DNA of 30,824 nt from an uncultured Caryophanales bacterium (GCA_946544685.1 CAMNML010000010.1:1-30824), one strand, 5' to 3'. Numbered from the stretch's first letter, positions 1 to 8,336 are shown. The notes: a model not told the origin generated them from the sequence alone. Translations and numbers: made by a program.

Positions 1-135
1 AGGCTACAACGTTACCTTTGAACATTGAAGCAAATGCGTTTTTAATTTTATTTCCGTTTATTTTTTTTTAGATTTACGGTTCCCACCGACTTGCCATTTA
101 GCCAAATTTATTTTTGTCGAAACCTAGACAGCCCC
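1..135 (-). ncRNA. ssrA: tmRNA (transfer-messenger RNA), 5' portion, cut by window edge
   Basis: On the minus strand the RNA starts with GGGGCTGTCTAGGTTTCGAC, the typical tmRNA 5' acceptor/TTCGA region, followed by a pseudoknot-like GGTGGGAACC segment. A tag reading frame then reads KNAFASMFKGNVVA and runs off the left edge, consistent with tags ending in a hydrophobic stretch such as VALAA. tmRNA with SmpB rescues ribosomes stalled on non-stop mRNA and tags the nascent chain for proteolysis. The tRNA-like 3' half lies outside the window, so the tag C-terminus and the exact resume codon are not visible. A near-consensus promoter lies just upstream. smpB, rnr and lon are on the same strand within 10 kb. 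Confidence 0.88.
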
Positions 136-143
136 ATAAGTAA

Positions 144-171
144 ATTATAACATATTACTTTGATTTGTCAA
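144..171 (-). promoter_or_regulatory. Sigma-A promoter of tmRNA
   Basis: On the minus strand there is a perfect -35 TTGACA (166-171), a 16-bp spacer and a perfect -10 TATAAT (144-149). The tmRNA 5' end at 135 lies 8 nt beyond the -10. Both hexamers match consensus, as expected for a constitutive stable RNA. Confidence 0.85.
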
Positions 172-229
172 ATAGTTATTTTGCCTATTCATTTTTTTCT
201 ATTTTTCATACTTTATATTAGGTGATTTT

Positions 230-406
230 ATGAATAAACGTTGGTGGTTTGGTCGTGGTAAGTGGTGGGTTTGTTTTTTTGCTTTTTCTATTATTCTTTT
301 TTATCAAATATTTATTACTTTTTTTATTTTAACTAGATTTAATATTTTTCTAATTTTTTTGTTCATGGGAATTGTTTTCTGGTCTTTTATTAGAATAATA
401 TGGTGA
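230..406 (+). CDS. Small Trp-rich membrane protein (58 aa), unknown
   Basis: The ATG is preceded by AGGTGATTTT, the same ribosome-binding arrangement as the 26,278 gene (GGTGATTTT then ATG). The product starts with a basic, Trp-rich head (MNKRWWFGRGKWW). Two hydrophobic stretches follow at about residues 14-34 and 38-54, ending in RIIW, so a two-pass membrane peptide is likely. No family is recognised. Its last 57 bp overlap, antisense, the 3' end of the ysxE-like gene. Upstream, CATACTTTA resembles a sporulation sigma -10, but no matching -35 is evident. It is too short for coding statistics, so it could be a chance frame in AT-rich DNA. The ribosome binding site is the main support. Confidence 0.5.
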   Translation: MNKRWWFGRGKWWVCFFAFSIILFYQIFITFFILTRFNIFLIFLFMGIVFWSFIRIIW

Positions 407-1270
407 TATTATTTTTTCTGATTTTTCAATTATATCTATTGTTTCTCTTATTCTTTTTATATTTTGATATTCACTGTGGCTGATTTCTATTTTTTGGGGC
501 AATGATATTAGTATAAATAATAATTTCCTTTCTTCTTCATATAATGGATAATTTTTTTCGTATTTTTTTAATATTTCTGTAAATTCATTTTTTAATCCAT
601 TTTTTATATATAGATTATATAAGTCGAATATGGGTATTCCTATTTTTGATTTGTCCCAACTTATTAAGTACATTTTCTCATTTTCTATAAAGTGATCGAG
701 TTCAAGATTATTGTGTAGTACCACTAGTCTTTTTTTTTCTTTGTTTTTAGCTATCTTATACCATTCATCTATTTCGCTATTAGCGAAGTTTAGTGCATTA
801 AATATTTTGGATACGTTTCTCGCCAATAGGTATTCGGATGGGCTCATATATATCTTTGTATCTATTATGTTTATTGTATCGTTATAGTAACTATATAGAT
901 ATTCTATGTTATTTTTTATGTCTTCATATATTTCTTTATAGTCGTCTTCTGTCGTTTCTTTATAATGTGTTGTTTTATTGTGTAATAAACTCACAAGATT
1001 TATCATATCCATCATTTTTTGCTCATTTGGAATGTTATATGATTCTATATGTTCTGTTATTTCGTACTCTTCAGTTTCATTACTTATAATTTTTGGAATA
1101 TAGTTAAAATTTCTTGATTTTAAGTAATCATATATAAATTTGTTTTTTTTTACTTTTGGTTTTATATTATATTTTCCATTTTTAGTTTCAATTTCAAGAG
1201 TTTTTTTATATTTTTTATAATTTATTGGTCTTATTTCATATTTTTTTAATATATCATTTATTTCCTGCAT
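350..1270 (-). CDS. ysxE: CotS/YsxE-family spore coat protein
   Basis: This 306-aa protein is assigned to the CotS/YsxE family of kinase-fold spore coat proteins. It has a degenerate aminoglycoside-phosphotransferase-like layout: an N-terminal lobe, then a region around residues 180-215 (VVLHNNLELDHFI, then LISWDKSKIGIPIFDLYNLY) that mirrors the APH catalytic and metal-binding loops. The canonical HGD.H.xN signature is altered to HNNLELDH, so kinase activity is doubtful. The start overlaps the 3' end of spoVID by 17 bp and has only a weak Shine-Dalgarno, which suggests translational coupling. Bacillus subtilis has the same spoVID-ysxE pair, which strongly supports both calls. Its 3' end overlaps a small plus-strand ORF. 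Sequence conservation with Bacillus YsxE is low, so the name rests partly on synteny. Confidence 0.72.
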   Translation of the reverse strand: MQEINDILKKYEIRPINYKKYKKTLEIETKNGKYNIKPKVKKNKFIYDYLKSRNFNYIPKIISNETEEYEITEHIESYNIPNEQKMMDMINLVSLLHNKTTHYKETTEDDYKEIYEDIKNNIEYLYSYYNDTINIIDTKIYMSPSEYLLARNVSKIFNALNFANSEIDEWYKIAKNKEKKRLVVLHNNLELDHFIENEKMYLISWDKSKIGIPIFDLYNLYIKNGLKNEFTEILKKYEKNYPLYEEERKLLFILISLPQKIEISHSEYQNIKRIRETIDIIEKSEKIISPYYSNKRPENNSHEQKN

Positions 1271-1913
1271 CTTTTTTCTCTGGTATTATTATTTTTTCTC
1301 CTATTTTTAATTCATCTAAATTATTGTATTCTTCTAGTTTTTCTTTTGTTGTATTATATCTAGATAATATTGATTCAATATTGTCACCTTCTCTTACTAT
1401 GTATATGTAGTATGTGCTATAGTCATCTGTTTCATCTAAAAACTCTTCAAATATTGTTGATTTTTTTTCTAATTTATTTTCTTCATTATTTAATTGTTCT
1501 TGTTTTATTTCTTCTAGGTCTTCTGTTTCTGCTTCAATGCATCTTACTTCTTCCATTTTTTGTTCCCCGCTTTCTATTAGGTCATTTGGTTTTTCTATGA
1601 GATTATCAATAGATACTTCTATATTTACATTTAGTATATTATTATTTATTATTTCATAAAAAAAGTCTTCTATATCAACCTTTATATCTGTGCTTTCATA
1701 TTTTTCGTCTATTTTAATATTTGTTGGTATTTTGAATTCAAATTCATCTACTTTTGTGCTGGTGTCTGTTATTTTGTATGTTCCATTTATTATTAATTCT
1801 CCTATTATATCGTTTTCATTATTATGCAATGTATTCTCGAGAGATATGCTTGTTATCTCATTTACGTTTGTTTTAAATTCTAGTTGTTTTTTTAATGGTA
1901 TTATTTTTTTCAT
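1254..1913 (-). CDS. spoVID: Spore coat morphogenetic protein SpoVID
   Basis: SpoVID drives encasement of the forespore by coat proteins and works with SpoIVA and SafA. This 219-aa version is short compared with the much longer B. subtilis protein, but keeps both ends. An N-terminal beta-rich domain (about residues 8-110) is typical of SpoVID. The middle is acidic and Glu-rich (about 115-155). A C-terminal LysM domain occupies about 168-212 (YIVREGDNIESILSRYN, then LKIGEKIIIP). There is no signal peptide, consistent with a mother-cell cytosolic protein. The ribosome binding site is AGGAGG, 6 nt before ATG. It forms a two-gene operon with ysxE downstream. A possible sigma-E promoter lies just upstream. 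Confidence 0.85.
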   Translation of the reverse strand: MKKIIPLKKQLEFKTNVNEITSISLENTLHNNENDIIGELIINGTYKITDTSTKVDEFEFKIPTNIKIDEKYESTDIKVDIEDFFYEIINNNILNVNIEVSIDNLIEKPNDLIESGEQKMEEVRCIEAETEDLEEIKQEQLNNEENKLEKKSTIFEEFLDETDDYSTYYIYIVREGDNIESILSRYNTTKEKLEEYNNLDELKIGEKIIIPEKKDAGNK

Positions 1914-1929
1914 TTTTTCCTCCTATTTA

Positions 1930-1957
1930 ATGGTATGAAAAAAAAAGTAGTTTATTC
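1930..1957 (-). promoter_or_regulatory. Candidate sigma-E promoter of spoVID-ysxE
   Basis: On the minus strand, GAATAAA (1951-1957) is followed after 13 bp by CATACCAT (1930-1937). The known sigma-E pattern is KMATATT, 13-15 bp, CATACANT. The match is 5/7 and 7/8. It overlaps the lon terminator hairpin, so the -35 may be fortuitous. Confidence 0.45.
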
Positions 1958-1962
1958 TACTT
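1938..1962 (-). terminator. Rho-independent terminator of lon
   Basis: On the minus strand a 6-bp stem AAGTAG/CTACTT with loop AATAAA starts at the lon stop codon and is followed by nine T residues. Confidence 0.75.
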
Positions 1963-4294
1963 ATTCTACCTTTTCTTTAAATATTACTTTATATACTTCA
2001 TCATAGTTTTCTACTGTTATGTATTCGATATGTTTTTTTATTTCGTCTGGTATTTCGTCTACATCGGCTTTGTTATCTAACGGAATTATTACTTTTTTTA
2101 TGTTATTTCTACATGCTCCTGTACTTTTTTCTTTTAATCCTCCTATTGCTAAAATGTTACCTCTTAGTGTTATTTCTCCTGTCATTGCAATATTAGTTGA
2201 CACTTTTTTACCAGTTAATGCACTTATTATTGCAGTTGTTAACGCAATTCCTGCACTTGGGCCATCTTTTGGTATTGCGCCTTCTGGAACATGTATATGA
2301 ATATCATTTTCTAAAATCATATCATAGTCTATTTTAAATTTTTTATAGTTTGATTTTATGTAACTTAGTGATATTTGCGCACTTTCTTTCATTACTTCAC
2401 CAAGTGATCCTGTTAGCACTAGATTTCCTTTACCCTTATAGTAATTTACTTCTATAGGTAGTACGTCTCCACCATATGATGTGTATGCTAGTCCATTTAC
2501 TACACCAATTTGACCTTTATCTTTTTTGTATATATAGTGATATTTTTCATTTCCTAAGTATTCTTTTAAATTGTCTTTAGATATATATATACATTCTAAT
2601 TGTTTATTGTTCATTACAATATTTGTTACAATTTTTCTTATTATAGTAGATAGTTTTCGTTCTAATTCTCTTACTCCTGCTTCTTTTGTATAATTTCTTA
2701 TAAGTGTTAATAGTGCTTCATCGTCAAACATTAATAGTTCTTCTTGTAAACCATGTTCTTCTGCTATTTTTTTTATCAAATGCGTTTTACATATATCTAG
2801 TTTTTCGTATTCTGTATATCCTCTTAGTTCTACTATCTCTAATCTATCCCTTAATGCTTCTGGTATTTTTTCTATATAGTTTGCAGTTGTTATAAATAGT
2901 ACTTTTGACAAATCGTATTCTTCTTCTATATAGTTATCTACGAAGTATTCATTTTGTTCTGGATCAAATACGTCCAAAAGTGTACTTGCTGGATCTCCTT
3001 TTATATCTTTTGTCATTTTATCTATTTCGTCTATTAAAAATACTGGATTTATGCTTCCTGCTTTTTTCATTGATGAAATTATTCTTCCTGGACTTGATCC
3101 TATATATGTTTTTCTATGACCTATTATTTCTGCCTCATCATTTATTCCACCTACTGACATTTTTACAAATTTTCTATTCATTGCTTTTGCTACTCGGATT
3201 GCTAATGAGGTTTTTCCAACTCCTGGTGGTCCTACTAAACATATTATTGGTCCCCTAAGACTGTTTGTCATTTGTTTTACTGCTAGGAATTCTACTATTC
3301 TTTCTTTTACTTCTTCTAGCCCATAGTGTGATTCATCTAAGCTTCTTCTTACACTTTTTAAATCATCATTATCTTTTGTTTCTTCTTTCCATGGAAGATC
3401 AAGTAACCAATCTATGTAGTTTTTTACTACGCTTGTTTCTGGAGACATTGGTGAAAGGTTTTCGTATTTTTTTAATTCTTTTTCAAGTCTTTGTTTTATT
3501 GCTTGAGGGGCATTTTTTTGTTCTATTTTTTCTTTTATTTCTTCTATTTCTGTTTCTTTGTAGTTTTCATCTCCTAGTTGTTCTTTTATAGTTTTTAGTT
3601 TTTCTCTTAGTATAAATTCTTTTTGGTTATTGTCTATATTTTTTTTTACGTTGGCCTCTATTTTTTTGTCTATTTCATATAGTTCTTTTTCCTTGTATAG
3701 GTCTTCAAGGATGTATTTAGCCCTATTGGTTTGTTTTGTTTCATCTAAGTATTCATTTAATCTTTTGATTTCTATAGGTAAATATGGTGCTATTATATCT
3801 GTCATTTTTGATAGGTTTGTTGAGTTTGTTATTAGTGCAAGAACACTATTTCCTAGGTTAGGTAATTTTTTCGAACATTCTTCTAGCTCTCTATATAATT
3901 TTCTTATTATTACTTTTTCTTCTTCTTCCTCTATTTTTTCGTCTTCTATTGTTGATATAATTGATTCAAGTACATCAAAGTTATTGTTTAAATTTAAGTA
4001 TTCATGAATTTTAGCCCTTTTTTCTCCTTTTATTATTACTCTTGTTTTTCCATTTGGAAGTTCCATTCTGTGTGTTATTGTTGATATAACACCTATTCTA
4101 GGTAATTCATCAACTTCTGGTTTTGTTGACATTATATTTAGTGTGCTGACTACTAATAATTTGTTATCATGAAACATTTCTGAAACGTCTATAATATTTT
4201 TACTATCATCACTAGAAAATTCTAATCTTACATCATTGTTTGGAAGCAATATGATTCCTTTTAGTATAATAACTGGTAAGTTTGATTTAATCAT
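1961..4294 (-). CDS. lon: ATP-dependent protease Lon (LonA)
   Basis: Lon is a hexameric cytosolic AAA+ serine protease that degrades misfolded and regulatory proteins. In some bacteria, Mycoplasma included, it also degrades tmRNA-tagged proteins. The 777-aa length is normal. It has an N-terminal LON substrate-binding domain (about 5-190), a coiled coil (about 195-250) and an AAA+ module. Walker A is GPPGVGKTS near residue 355 and Walker B is FLIDEIDK. The C-terminal protease domain has catalytic Ser in PKDGPSAGIA (near 680) and Lys in GGLKEKSTGA (near 718). The start is set by AGGAGG 7 nt upstream. It has its own promoter and terminator, so it is probably monocistronic. Next in transcription order are spoVID and ysxE. 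B. subtilis also carries lonA in the same chromosomal region as spoVID-ysxE. Confidence 0.97.
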   Translation of the reverse strand: MIKSNLPVIILKGIILLPNNDVRLEFSSDDSKNIIDVSEMFHDNKLLVVSTLNIMSTKPEVDELPRIGVISTITHRMELPNGKTRVIIKGEKRAKIHEYLNLNNNFDVLESIISTIEDEKIEEEEEKVIIRKLYRELEECSKKLPNLGNSVLALITNSTNLSKMTDIIAPYLPIEIKRLNEYLDETKQTNRAKYILEDLYKEKELYEIDKKIEANVKKNIDNNQKEFILREKLKTIKEQLGDENYKETEIEEIKEKIEQKNAPQAIKQRLEKELKKYENLSPMSPETSVVKNYIDWLLDLPWKEETKDNDDLKSVRRSLDESHYGLEEVKERIVEFLAVKQMTNSLRGPIICLVGPPGVGKTSLAIRVAKAMNRKFVKMSVGGINDEAEIIGHRKTYIGSSPGRIISSMKKAGSINPVFLIDEIDKMTKDIKGDPASTLLDVFDPEQNEYFVDNYIEEEYDLSKVLFITTANYIEKIPEALRDRLEIVELRGYTEYEKLDICKTHLIKKIAEEHGLQEELLMFDDEALLTLIRNYTKEAGVRELERKLSTIIRKIVTNIVMNNKQLECIYISKDNLKEYLGNEKYHYIYKKDKGQIGVVNGLAYTSYGGDVLPIEVNYYKGKGNLVLTGSLGEVMKESAQISLSYIKSNYKKFKIDYDMILENDIHIHVPEGAIPKDGPSAGIALTTAIISALTGKKVSTNIAMTGEITLRGNILAIGGLKEKSTGACRNNIKKVIIPLDNKADVDEIPDEIKKHIEYITVENYDEVYKVIFKEKVE

Positions 4295-4320
4295 TTTTTC
4301 GCCTCCTGAAATTGTGATTT

Positions 4321-4349
4321 ATTATAGTACAAAAAAAATTAAAAGTCTA
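4321..4349 (-). promoter_or_regulatory. Sigma-A promoter of lon
   Basis: Minus strand: -35 TAGACT (4344-4349), 17-bp spacer, perfect -10 TATAAT (4321-4326). No CIRCE-like inverted repeat is seen between it and the AGGAGG ribosome binding site. Confidence 0.65.
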
Positions 4350-4365
4350 TATTTTTAATCAACTT

Positions 4366-5136
4366 TTAATTTGTATTTTTTTCACTTATAAGTTCATTTA
4401 GTTTGACAATTTTATATCCTTTATTTTTTATATAGTTTATTGTTAATTCTAGCTCTTTTGTTGTATTGTTGTTTATTTCTATTGATATTATTTTTCCATT
4501 TGTTAGTGTTTTTTTTGTCTCTATTAGTAGATTATTTTTTATATCATATTTTTTTATTGTGTGTTTGTGGTGCTTTGCACATTCCTTAAGCTTTTTTATA
4601 TTTTCTATTTCAGTATAACAGTATTCATTTTTTTGTTTGCTTTCTTTATTGTTTATTTGTGTAAAGTCATTGTTCTCCTTGGCAAGTTTATTATCTTTCA
4701 AAATTGTTACCTCTATGTTTTGTTTTTTTATTATTTCTCTTACATAGTTCATTTCCGTATCTTGTGCTAAATTTAATATGATTGATACCTGTTTTTTATT
4801 TTGATTTCCTGTTTCTATGTACTTATCATATATATCTTCTATTGATCTTTGTGGTTTTATTTGTTCATATACATAATATTTAGGATTATATTTACCTATT
4901 TTTTTCATTTCTTCGTATGTTTTTTTTATTTGTATTTTTTTTCCATATTGACCTGGTATTATTTTATTTTCCTCTATTTTTGCATTTATTGATATTGTTT
5001 CGTATTTTTCTTTTTCTTCATATATTTTTTTCATTATTTCATCGGTTTCTTTTATAACTGTAGTTGTTTTTTCTGTTACAAAAAAACTTATTAATACTAA
5101 CATAGTTATACCTATATAACCAAATAATTTTTTCAT
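4366..5136 (-). CDS. Secreted or membrane-anchored protein with a degenerate NodB-like (polysaccharide deacetylase fold) domain
   Basis: This 256-aa protein has an N-terminal signal anchor (about 5-22) and a charged linker. The C-terminal half resembles NodB-type deacetylases. A strand-helix start, KKQVSIILNLAQDTEMNYVR then IEVTIL, matches the family pattern around the usual TFDDGP motif. The end, GKIISIEINNNTT then YIKNKGYKIVKLNEL, matches the family's last strand and helix. The catalytic Asp pair is replaced by NLA, and no HxxxH zinc motif is visible. This suggests a pseudoenzyme that binds glycan or serves as a scaffold. The start has AGGTGG 4 nt upstream. CATACA occurs further upstream but without a -35 partner. 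The fold match is by eye and needs a structure-level comparison. Confidence 0.5.
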   Translation of the reverse strand: MKKLFGYIGITMLVLISFFVTEKTTTVIKETDEIMKKIYEEKEKYETISINAKIEENKIIPGQYGKKIQIKKTYEEMKKIGKYNPKYYVYEQIKPQRSIEDIYDKYIETGNQNKKQVSIILNLAQDTEMNYVREIIKKQNIEVTILKDNKLAKENNDFTQINNKESKQKNEYCYTEIENIKKLKECAKHHKHTIKKYDIKNNLLIETKKTLTNGKIISIEINNNTTKELELTINYIKNKGYKIVKLNELISEKNTN

Positions 5137-5178
5137 ACTACCACCTATTTAAATATATGTATGTTTTATATTTTTTTC

Positions 5179-5205
5179 ACTTTAATTTTTTATGGGCATA
5201 TTATA
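5179..5205 (+). promoter_or_regulatory. Candidate sigma-K promoter of the coat-like gene
   Basis: AC (5179-5180), 16 bp, then CATATTATA (5197-5205). This fits the sigma-K pattern AC-N16/17-CATA-N3-TA exactly. The gene's AAGGGGAG ribosome binding site follows about 7 nt later. Confidence 0.5.
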
Positions 5206-5223
5206 TATTGAAAGGGGAGTTTT

Positions 5224-5463
5224 ATGAATAATTCTTATAGTTATCCTGGTCCGAATTATGCTTATTATCCAAATTACAATAAACAAGGTTCGAAATCTGT
5301 TGGTGATGATAGATTTATTGGTGCTGGTTTTGCTTTTCCATTTTTGTTAGGAGGCGTAACTGGAGCCGCTATTGCGCCTGCTTTTTGGAGACCTCCTTAT
5401 AATAGACCTTATGGACCATATTACGGTCCTTATTATGGACCATATCCGTATAGACCTTTTTAA
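5224..5463 (+). CDS. Small Tyr/Pro/Gly-rich protein, likely spore coat component (79 aa)
   Basis: The N-terminus is Tyr/Asn/Pro-rich (SYSYPGPNYAYYPNYN). A central hydrophobic Gly/Ala segment (about 31-54, GAGFAFPFLLGGVTGAAIAP) follows. The tail repeats a PYGPYYGPYYGPYPYRP pattern. Such low-complexity Tyr/Gly/Pro tails are common in spore coat and crust proteins, where Tyr can be cross-linked. No specific family is recognised. The ribosome binding site is AAGGGGAG and a strong hairpin terminator follows the stop, so this is a monocistronic plus-strand gene in a minus-strand region. A sigma-K-like promoter upstream and nearby spoVID support a late mother-cell role. That role is inference. Confidence 0.65.
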   Translation: MNNSYSYPGPNYAYYPNYNKQGSKSVGDDRFIGAGFAFPFLLGGVTGAAIAPAFWRPPYNRPYGPYYGPYYGPYPYRPF

Positions 5464-5482
5464 AAAGAGCTTTCGCTCTTTT
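5463..5482. terminator. Bidirectional terminator between convergent genes
   Basis: An 8-bp stem AAAAGAGC/GCTCTTTT has loop TTTC, with T-rich sequence on both strands. It overlaps the stop codons of the coat-like gene (+) and the Ig-like-domain gene (-). Confidence 0.8.
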
Positions 5483-6650
5483 ATTTTATTTTGTCTAATG
5501 TATCAAATTTGTAGTTCATTTCTTTTAAGATTTGTATTATTGTTTTTGCATCTTTTGTATCTGTTTTTTCTTCTATTATTATTATTATTTTATCTTTTTG
5601 ATTATAAAGTATTTGATTTATTGCTTGTTGTAATTGTGCTTTATTAATATTAATATATGGTATATTATTGATGTTACAGTATCCTTCTAAGTCTTTAATG
5701 TTTTTTAAAGTTTTATCATTTGTTTTTAAACCTATTTGATAATTTTTTTCTATAAGTTCGTTTTTGTATTCTTCTGTCTGATTCGTTGGATTTATTATTG
5801 TCGCATTAATTTCTTTAGTTTTTATTTGTTCTTTTATTTCTTTTATGTCTTCAGTTACTATGTATGCTTCTTTTTCTTTTTGGTCATGTATTATTATATT
5901 ATGGTTTATTGTGGAAGTATTACCTGCATCATCTCTTACACTATATTGTATAGGATATACCCCTATTTGGTTTATATCGTATTGTCCTTTTATTGTTACT
6001 TTTTCAGTGATATCTCCATCAAAGTTATCTATTACTTTACATCCAACTATATTTTTTTGATTTTTTTCTACTGCTGTATATTCTGATTCACAATCAAATT
6101 TTGGTGGCTCTTCATCTATTACTTTCACTATCCTGTTTACCTCTACTGAATTGTTACTATTGTCTTTTACTTTATATTTGATTATATATTCCCCATACTT
6201 TGTTGTATCTACTTTTCCTGTTATTTCAACTTTATCTGTTATGTCTCCCTCATATTCATCGATTGCTTTATATCCTGGTTCTTTATATTCTTTATTAATT
6301 GAGATTTCTGTTATTTGTTCTCCATTTAGTTTTATTACTGGAGGAATGTCATCAATTATCTTTACATTTCTTCTTCTTCTTAGTGTACGAGTACCTAGTT
6401 TTAGTGAGTAATCAACATAGTATATTCCTATACTTGAATTTTCTATATTATCCTCTATTTTTACTTTGTTTAAATATTTCGTATTTGCATTTTTTAATAT
6501 TACACCGGGTTCTTCATATTTTTCTCTATATGATATTGTCATATTTTGTACTCCATTTAATTCTAATCTTGGAACCGTTGTGTATATTACTGATATGATT
6601 ATTATTACTAATAGTATTATTAATGAAATTATTAATGTTCTTGTTTTCAT
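5481..6650 (-). CDS. Membrane-anchored protein with three DUF5011 Ig-like repeats and a degenerate NodB-like domain
   Basis: This 389-aa protein has an N-terminal membrane anchor (about 6-26). Three bacterial Ig-like DUF5011 repeats follow (about 30-110, 112-185, 188-262), each with the pattern EPG.....D.....V...G. and a V.D..GN ending. The C-terminal 120 residues align by eye with polysaccharide deacetylases of the 'TFFVTNQ...YKDLI...GHTIGLHTYSH' type. Here that region reads INATIINPTNQTEEYKNELI then YQIGLKTND. The TFDDGP and HxxxH metal ligands are gone, so it is probably not a deacetylase. The outward-facing Ig repeats suggest a cell-wall or forespore-surface role. Its own promoter (extended -10) and GGTGAT site separate it from smpB upstream. 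Confidence 0.6.
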   Translation of the reverse strand: MKTRTLIISLIILLVIIIISVIYTTVPRLELNGVQNMTISYREKYEEPGVILKNANTKYLNKVKIEDNIENSSIGIYYVDYSLKLGTRTLRRRRNVKIIDDIPPVIKLNGEQITEISINKEYKEPGYKAIDEYEGDITDKVEITGKVDTTKYGEYIIKYKVKDNSNNSVEVNRIVKVIDEEPPKFDCESEYTAVEKNQKNIVGCKVIDNFDGDITEKVTIKGQYDINQIGVYPIQYSVRDDAGNTSTINHNIIIHDQKEKEAYIVTEDIKEIKEQIKTKEINATIINPTNQTEEYKNELIEKNYQIGLKTNDKTLKNIKDLEGYCNINNIPYININKAQLQQAINQILYNQKDKIIIIIEEKTDTKDAKTIIQILKEMNYKFDTLDKIK

Positions 6651-6667
6651 TGTATCACCTTTTTTGT

Positions 6668-6676
6668 ATTATATCA
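6668..6676 (-). promoter_or_regulatory. Extended -10 promoter of the DUF5011 gene
   Basis: Minus strand TGATATAAT (TGN plus TATAAT). No good -35 is seen (TTTTAA at the right distance). GGTGAT begins 8 nt downstream. Confidence 0.55.
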
Positions 6677-6693
6677 TGTTTTTTGTATTTTTA

Positions 6694-6715
6694 AAACTAG
6701 TATTTCTACTAGTTT
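6694..6715 (-). terminator. Terminator of the rnr-capA-smpB operon
   Basis: Minus strand: a 9-bp perfect stem AAACTAGTA/TACTAGTTT with a GAAA tetraloop, overlapping the smpB stop. The U-tract is short (TTTT then AAAAA), so efficiency is uncertain. Confidence 0.6.
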
Positions 6716-7149
6716 CCTTTTAATTGTTTTCTTATATCTCTATTAATATCTTTTTCTTTTAATGCTTGTCTTTTATCATAATTCTTTTTTCCTTTTGCTA
6801 CAGCTATTAGAATTTTTGCTTTATTTTTAACGAAGTATAGTTTTAGTGGTACTAATGTGTATCCTTCAATTCTAATTTTATCGTTTAGTTTAAGTATTTC
6901 TTTTTTATGCAGTAACAGTTTTCTCGTTCTTGTTTCTTCATGATTAAATATATTTCCTTCTTCATAATGACTTATGTGCATATTTATAATATATGCTTCA
7001 TTATTTTTTATTACTACATAACTGTCTTTTAAGTTGCAATTGCCTAGTCTAATTGATTTTATTTCTGTACCGGTTAGTGCTATTCCTGCTTCGTATGTAT
7101 CAAATATTTGATAATCAAATTTTGCTTTTCTATTGTTAATTTCTATCAT
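6709..7149 (-). CDS. smpB: SsrA-binding protein SmpB
   Basis: SmpB binds the tRNA-like domain of tmRNA and mimics the anticodon arm in the decoding centre during ribosome rescue. The 146-aa protein has the full family pattern: an N-terminal [10 protein letters not shown], the GTEIKSIR motif, the beta-barrel core, and a basic C-terminal tail ([16 protein letters not shown] then [10 protein letters not shown]) that enters the empty mRNA channel. It starts 8 nt after the CapA-like gene with AGGTGAT as ribosome binding site. It is the last gene of the rnr-capA-smpB operon. Its partner tmRNA is about 6.6 kb downstream on the same strand. Confidence 0.97.
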   Translation of the reverse strand: MIEINNRKAKFDYQIFDTYEAGIALTGTEIKSIRLGNCNLKDSYVVIKNNEAYIINMHISHYEEGNIFNHEETRTRKLLLHKKEILKLNDKIRIEGYTLVPLKLYFVKNKAKILIAVAKGKKNYDKRQALKEKDINRDIRKQLKGN

Positions 7150-7157
7150 TTTATCAC

Positions 7158-8336
7158 CTAAAATCCAATTTGTATTCTTTCATCGTTTGACGGATTGATT
7201 ATTTTTTTATATTTTTCGTATGTTTGTTCATAATTATTTAGTAGCTGATTATTTAATTGGTAAAATGGTATCACTTTAAAATTGCGATATCTCTGATGAT
7301 ATGTCCATGTTAGGTCTGCTTTTACATTATCTATTGTTATTGTTGTCTCTTCATTTTCAACATGCTTATTTATATCTAATGATATCATCATTCCTACTCT
7401 TGTATTTTCATCATCTTGTGCTGAAATAAAGTTACCTAGTGAATATACTACTAGTGTATTATTTATATATTCTATTGGTTGTATTACATGTGGGTGAGTT
7501 CCTATTATTATGTCTACTCCTTGTTCTGATAAGAATTGTGCTGCGTCTTTCTGATACCATGTAGGAATATGTGTGTATTCATTACCCCAGTGCATTGATA
7601 CAATTAAAATGTCTACTTTGTCTCTTACTCTTTCTATATCTTGTTTCACTGTTTCTTTATATTCTTCATATGAGTTGGCACCATATACACTCCAAACATT
7701 TACTAGGTATTCATATCCTTTTTTTATTGGTATTCCATTCGTACCATATGTATATCCAAGCACTGCATATTTTATTCCATTTTTTTCTTTTATTTCAATG
7801 TTATTTCTTTTTTCTTCTGATGTATAACTTCCTGTTACATATGCGTCTTGATTTTCCCAAAATTTTGCTGAATATGTTGCGCCTTCTACACCTTTATCCA
7901 TTGTATGATTTGTCGCTAGATTTACTATATTGAATCCTGATTCTAACATGTTTATTCCTATTTCATCCGGTGAATTAAACATAGGATAATTTGATAATCC
8001 TAGTTTTTTTCCACCTATTATTGTTTCTTGATTATAAAATGATAAATCATGTGATTGCGCTAATGGTTTTATATATTCTAACATTGGTTTGAAATCATAT
8101 ATATTATATCCATCTTTATCTACTTGATCAGTTTTAGCATCTTTGTATACCGCATCGTGTATTAGTGCATCTCCTACTGCAAATAATGATACTTTATAAT
8201 CTTTTGGTATTTCTTTAATTATATTTAAATCAGGTATTGTTTCTATTATTTTTTTTTCTTTTTTGTAGTTACATCCTGTTAGTATTAGTATTATTGTGGC
8301 TAGGGCTATTATTTTATTTTTTAATGATAAAGTCAA
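7158..8336 (-). CDS. CapA-family metallophosphatase-like lipoprotein
   Basis: The CapA (PgsA) family is calcineurin-like and is known from poly-gamma-glutamate capsule loci, but many members are orphans of unknown substrate. The 392-aa protein has a lipoprotein signal with lipobox LTGC (Cys about residue 22). Family motifs follow: [40 protein letters not shown] and VYSLGNFI. It should sit on the outer face of the membrane. No other capsule genes are nearby, so a capsule role is not supported. The start is TTG at 8336, set by AAGGAGG about 9 nt upstream. It lies inside the last codons of rnr, so the genes overlap by 23 bp and are likely coupled. Confidence 0.85.
   Translation of the reverse strand: MTLSLKNKIIALATIILILTGCNYKKEKKIIETIPDLNIIKEIPKDYKVSLFAVGDALIHDAVYKDAKTDQVDKDGYNIYDFKPMLEYIKPLAQSHDLSFYNQETIIGGKKLGLSNYPMFNSPDEIGINMLESGFNIVNLATNHTMDKGVEGATYSAKFWENQDAYVTGSYTSEEKRNNIEIKEKNGIKYAVLGYTYGTNGIPIKKGYEYLVNVWSVYGANSYEEYKETVKQDIERVRDKVDILIVSMHWGNEYTHIPTWYQKDAAQFLSEQGVDIIIGTHPHVIQPIEYINNTLVVYSLGNFISAQDDENTRVGMMISLDINKHVENEETTITIDNVKADLTWTYHQRYRNFKVIPFYQLNNQLLNNYEQTYEKYKKIINPSNDERIQIGF

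Noticed and set aside
350..1270. Functional kinase assignment for the YsxE-like protein
   Set aside because: It has the fold pattern but not the catalytic HGD.H.xN signature, so a kinase activity is not supported.
2019..4007. Many plus-strand Leu/Phe-rich ORFs opposite lon
   Set aside because: They are shadows of AT-rich minus-strand coding DNA, with no ribosome binding sites or domains. The same applies opposite rnr, alr, iscS and others.
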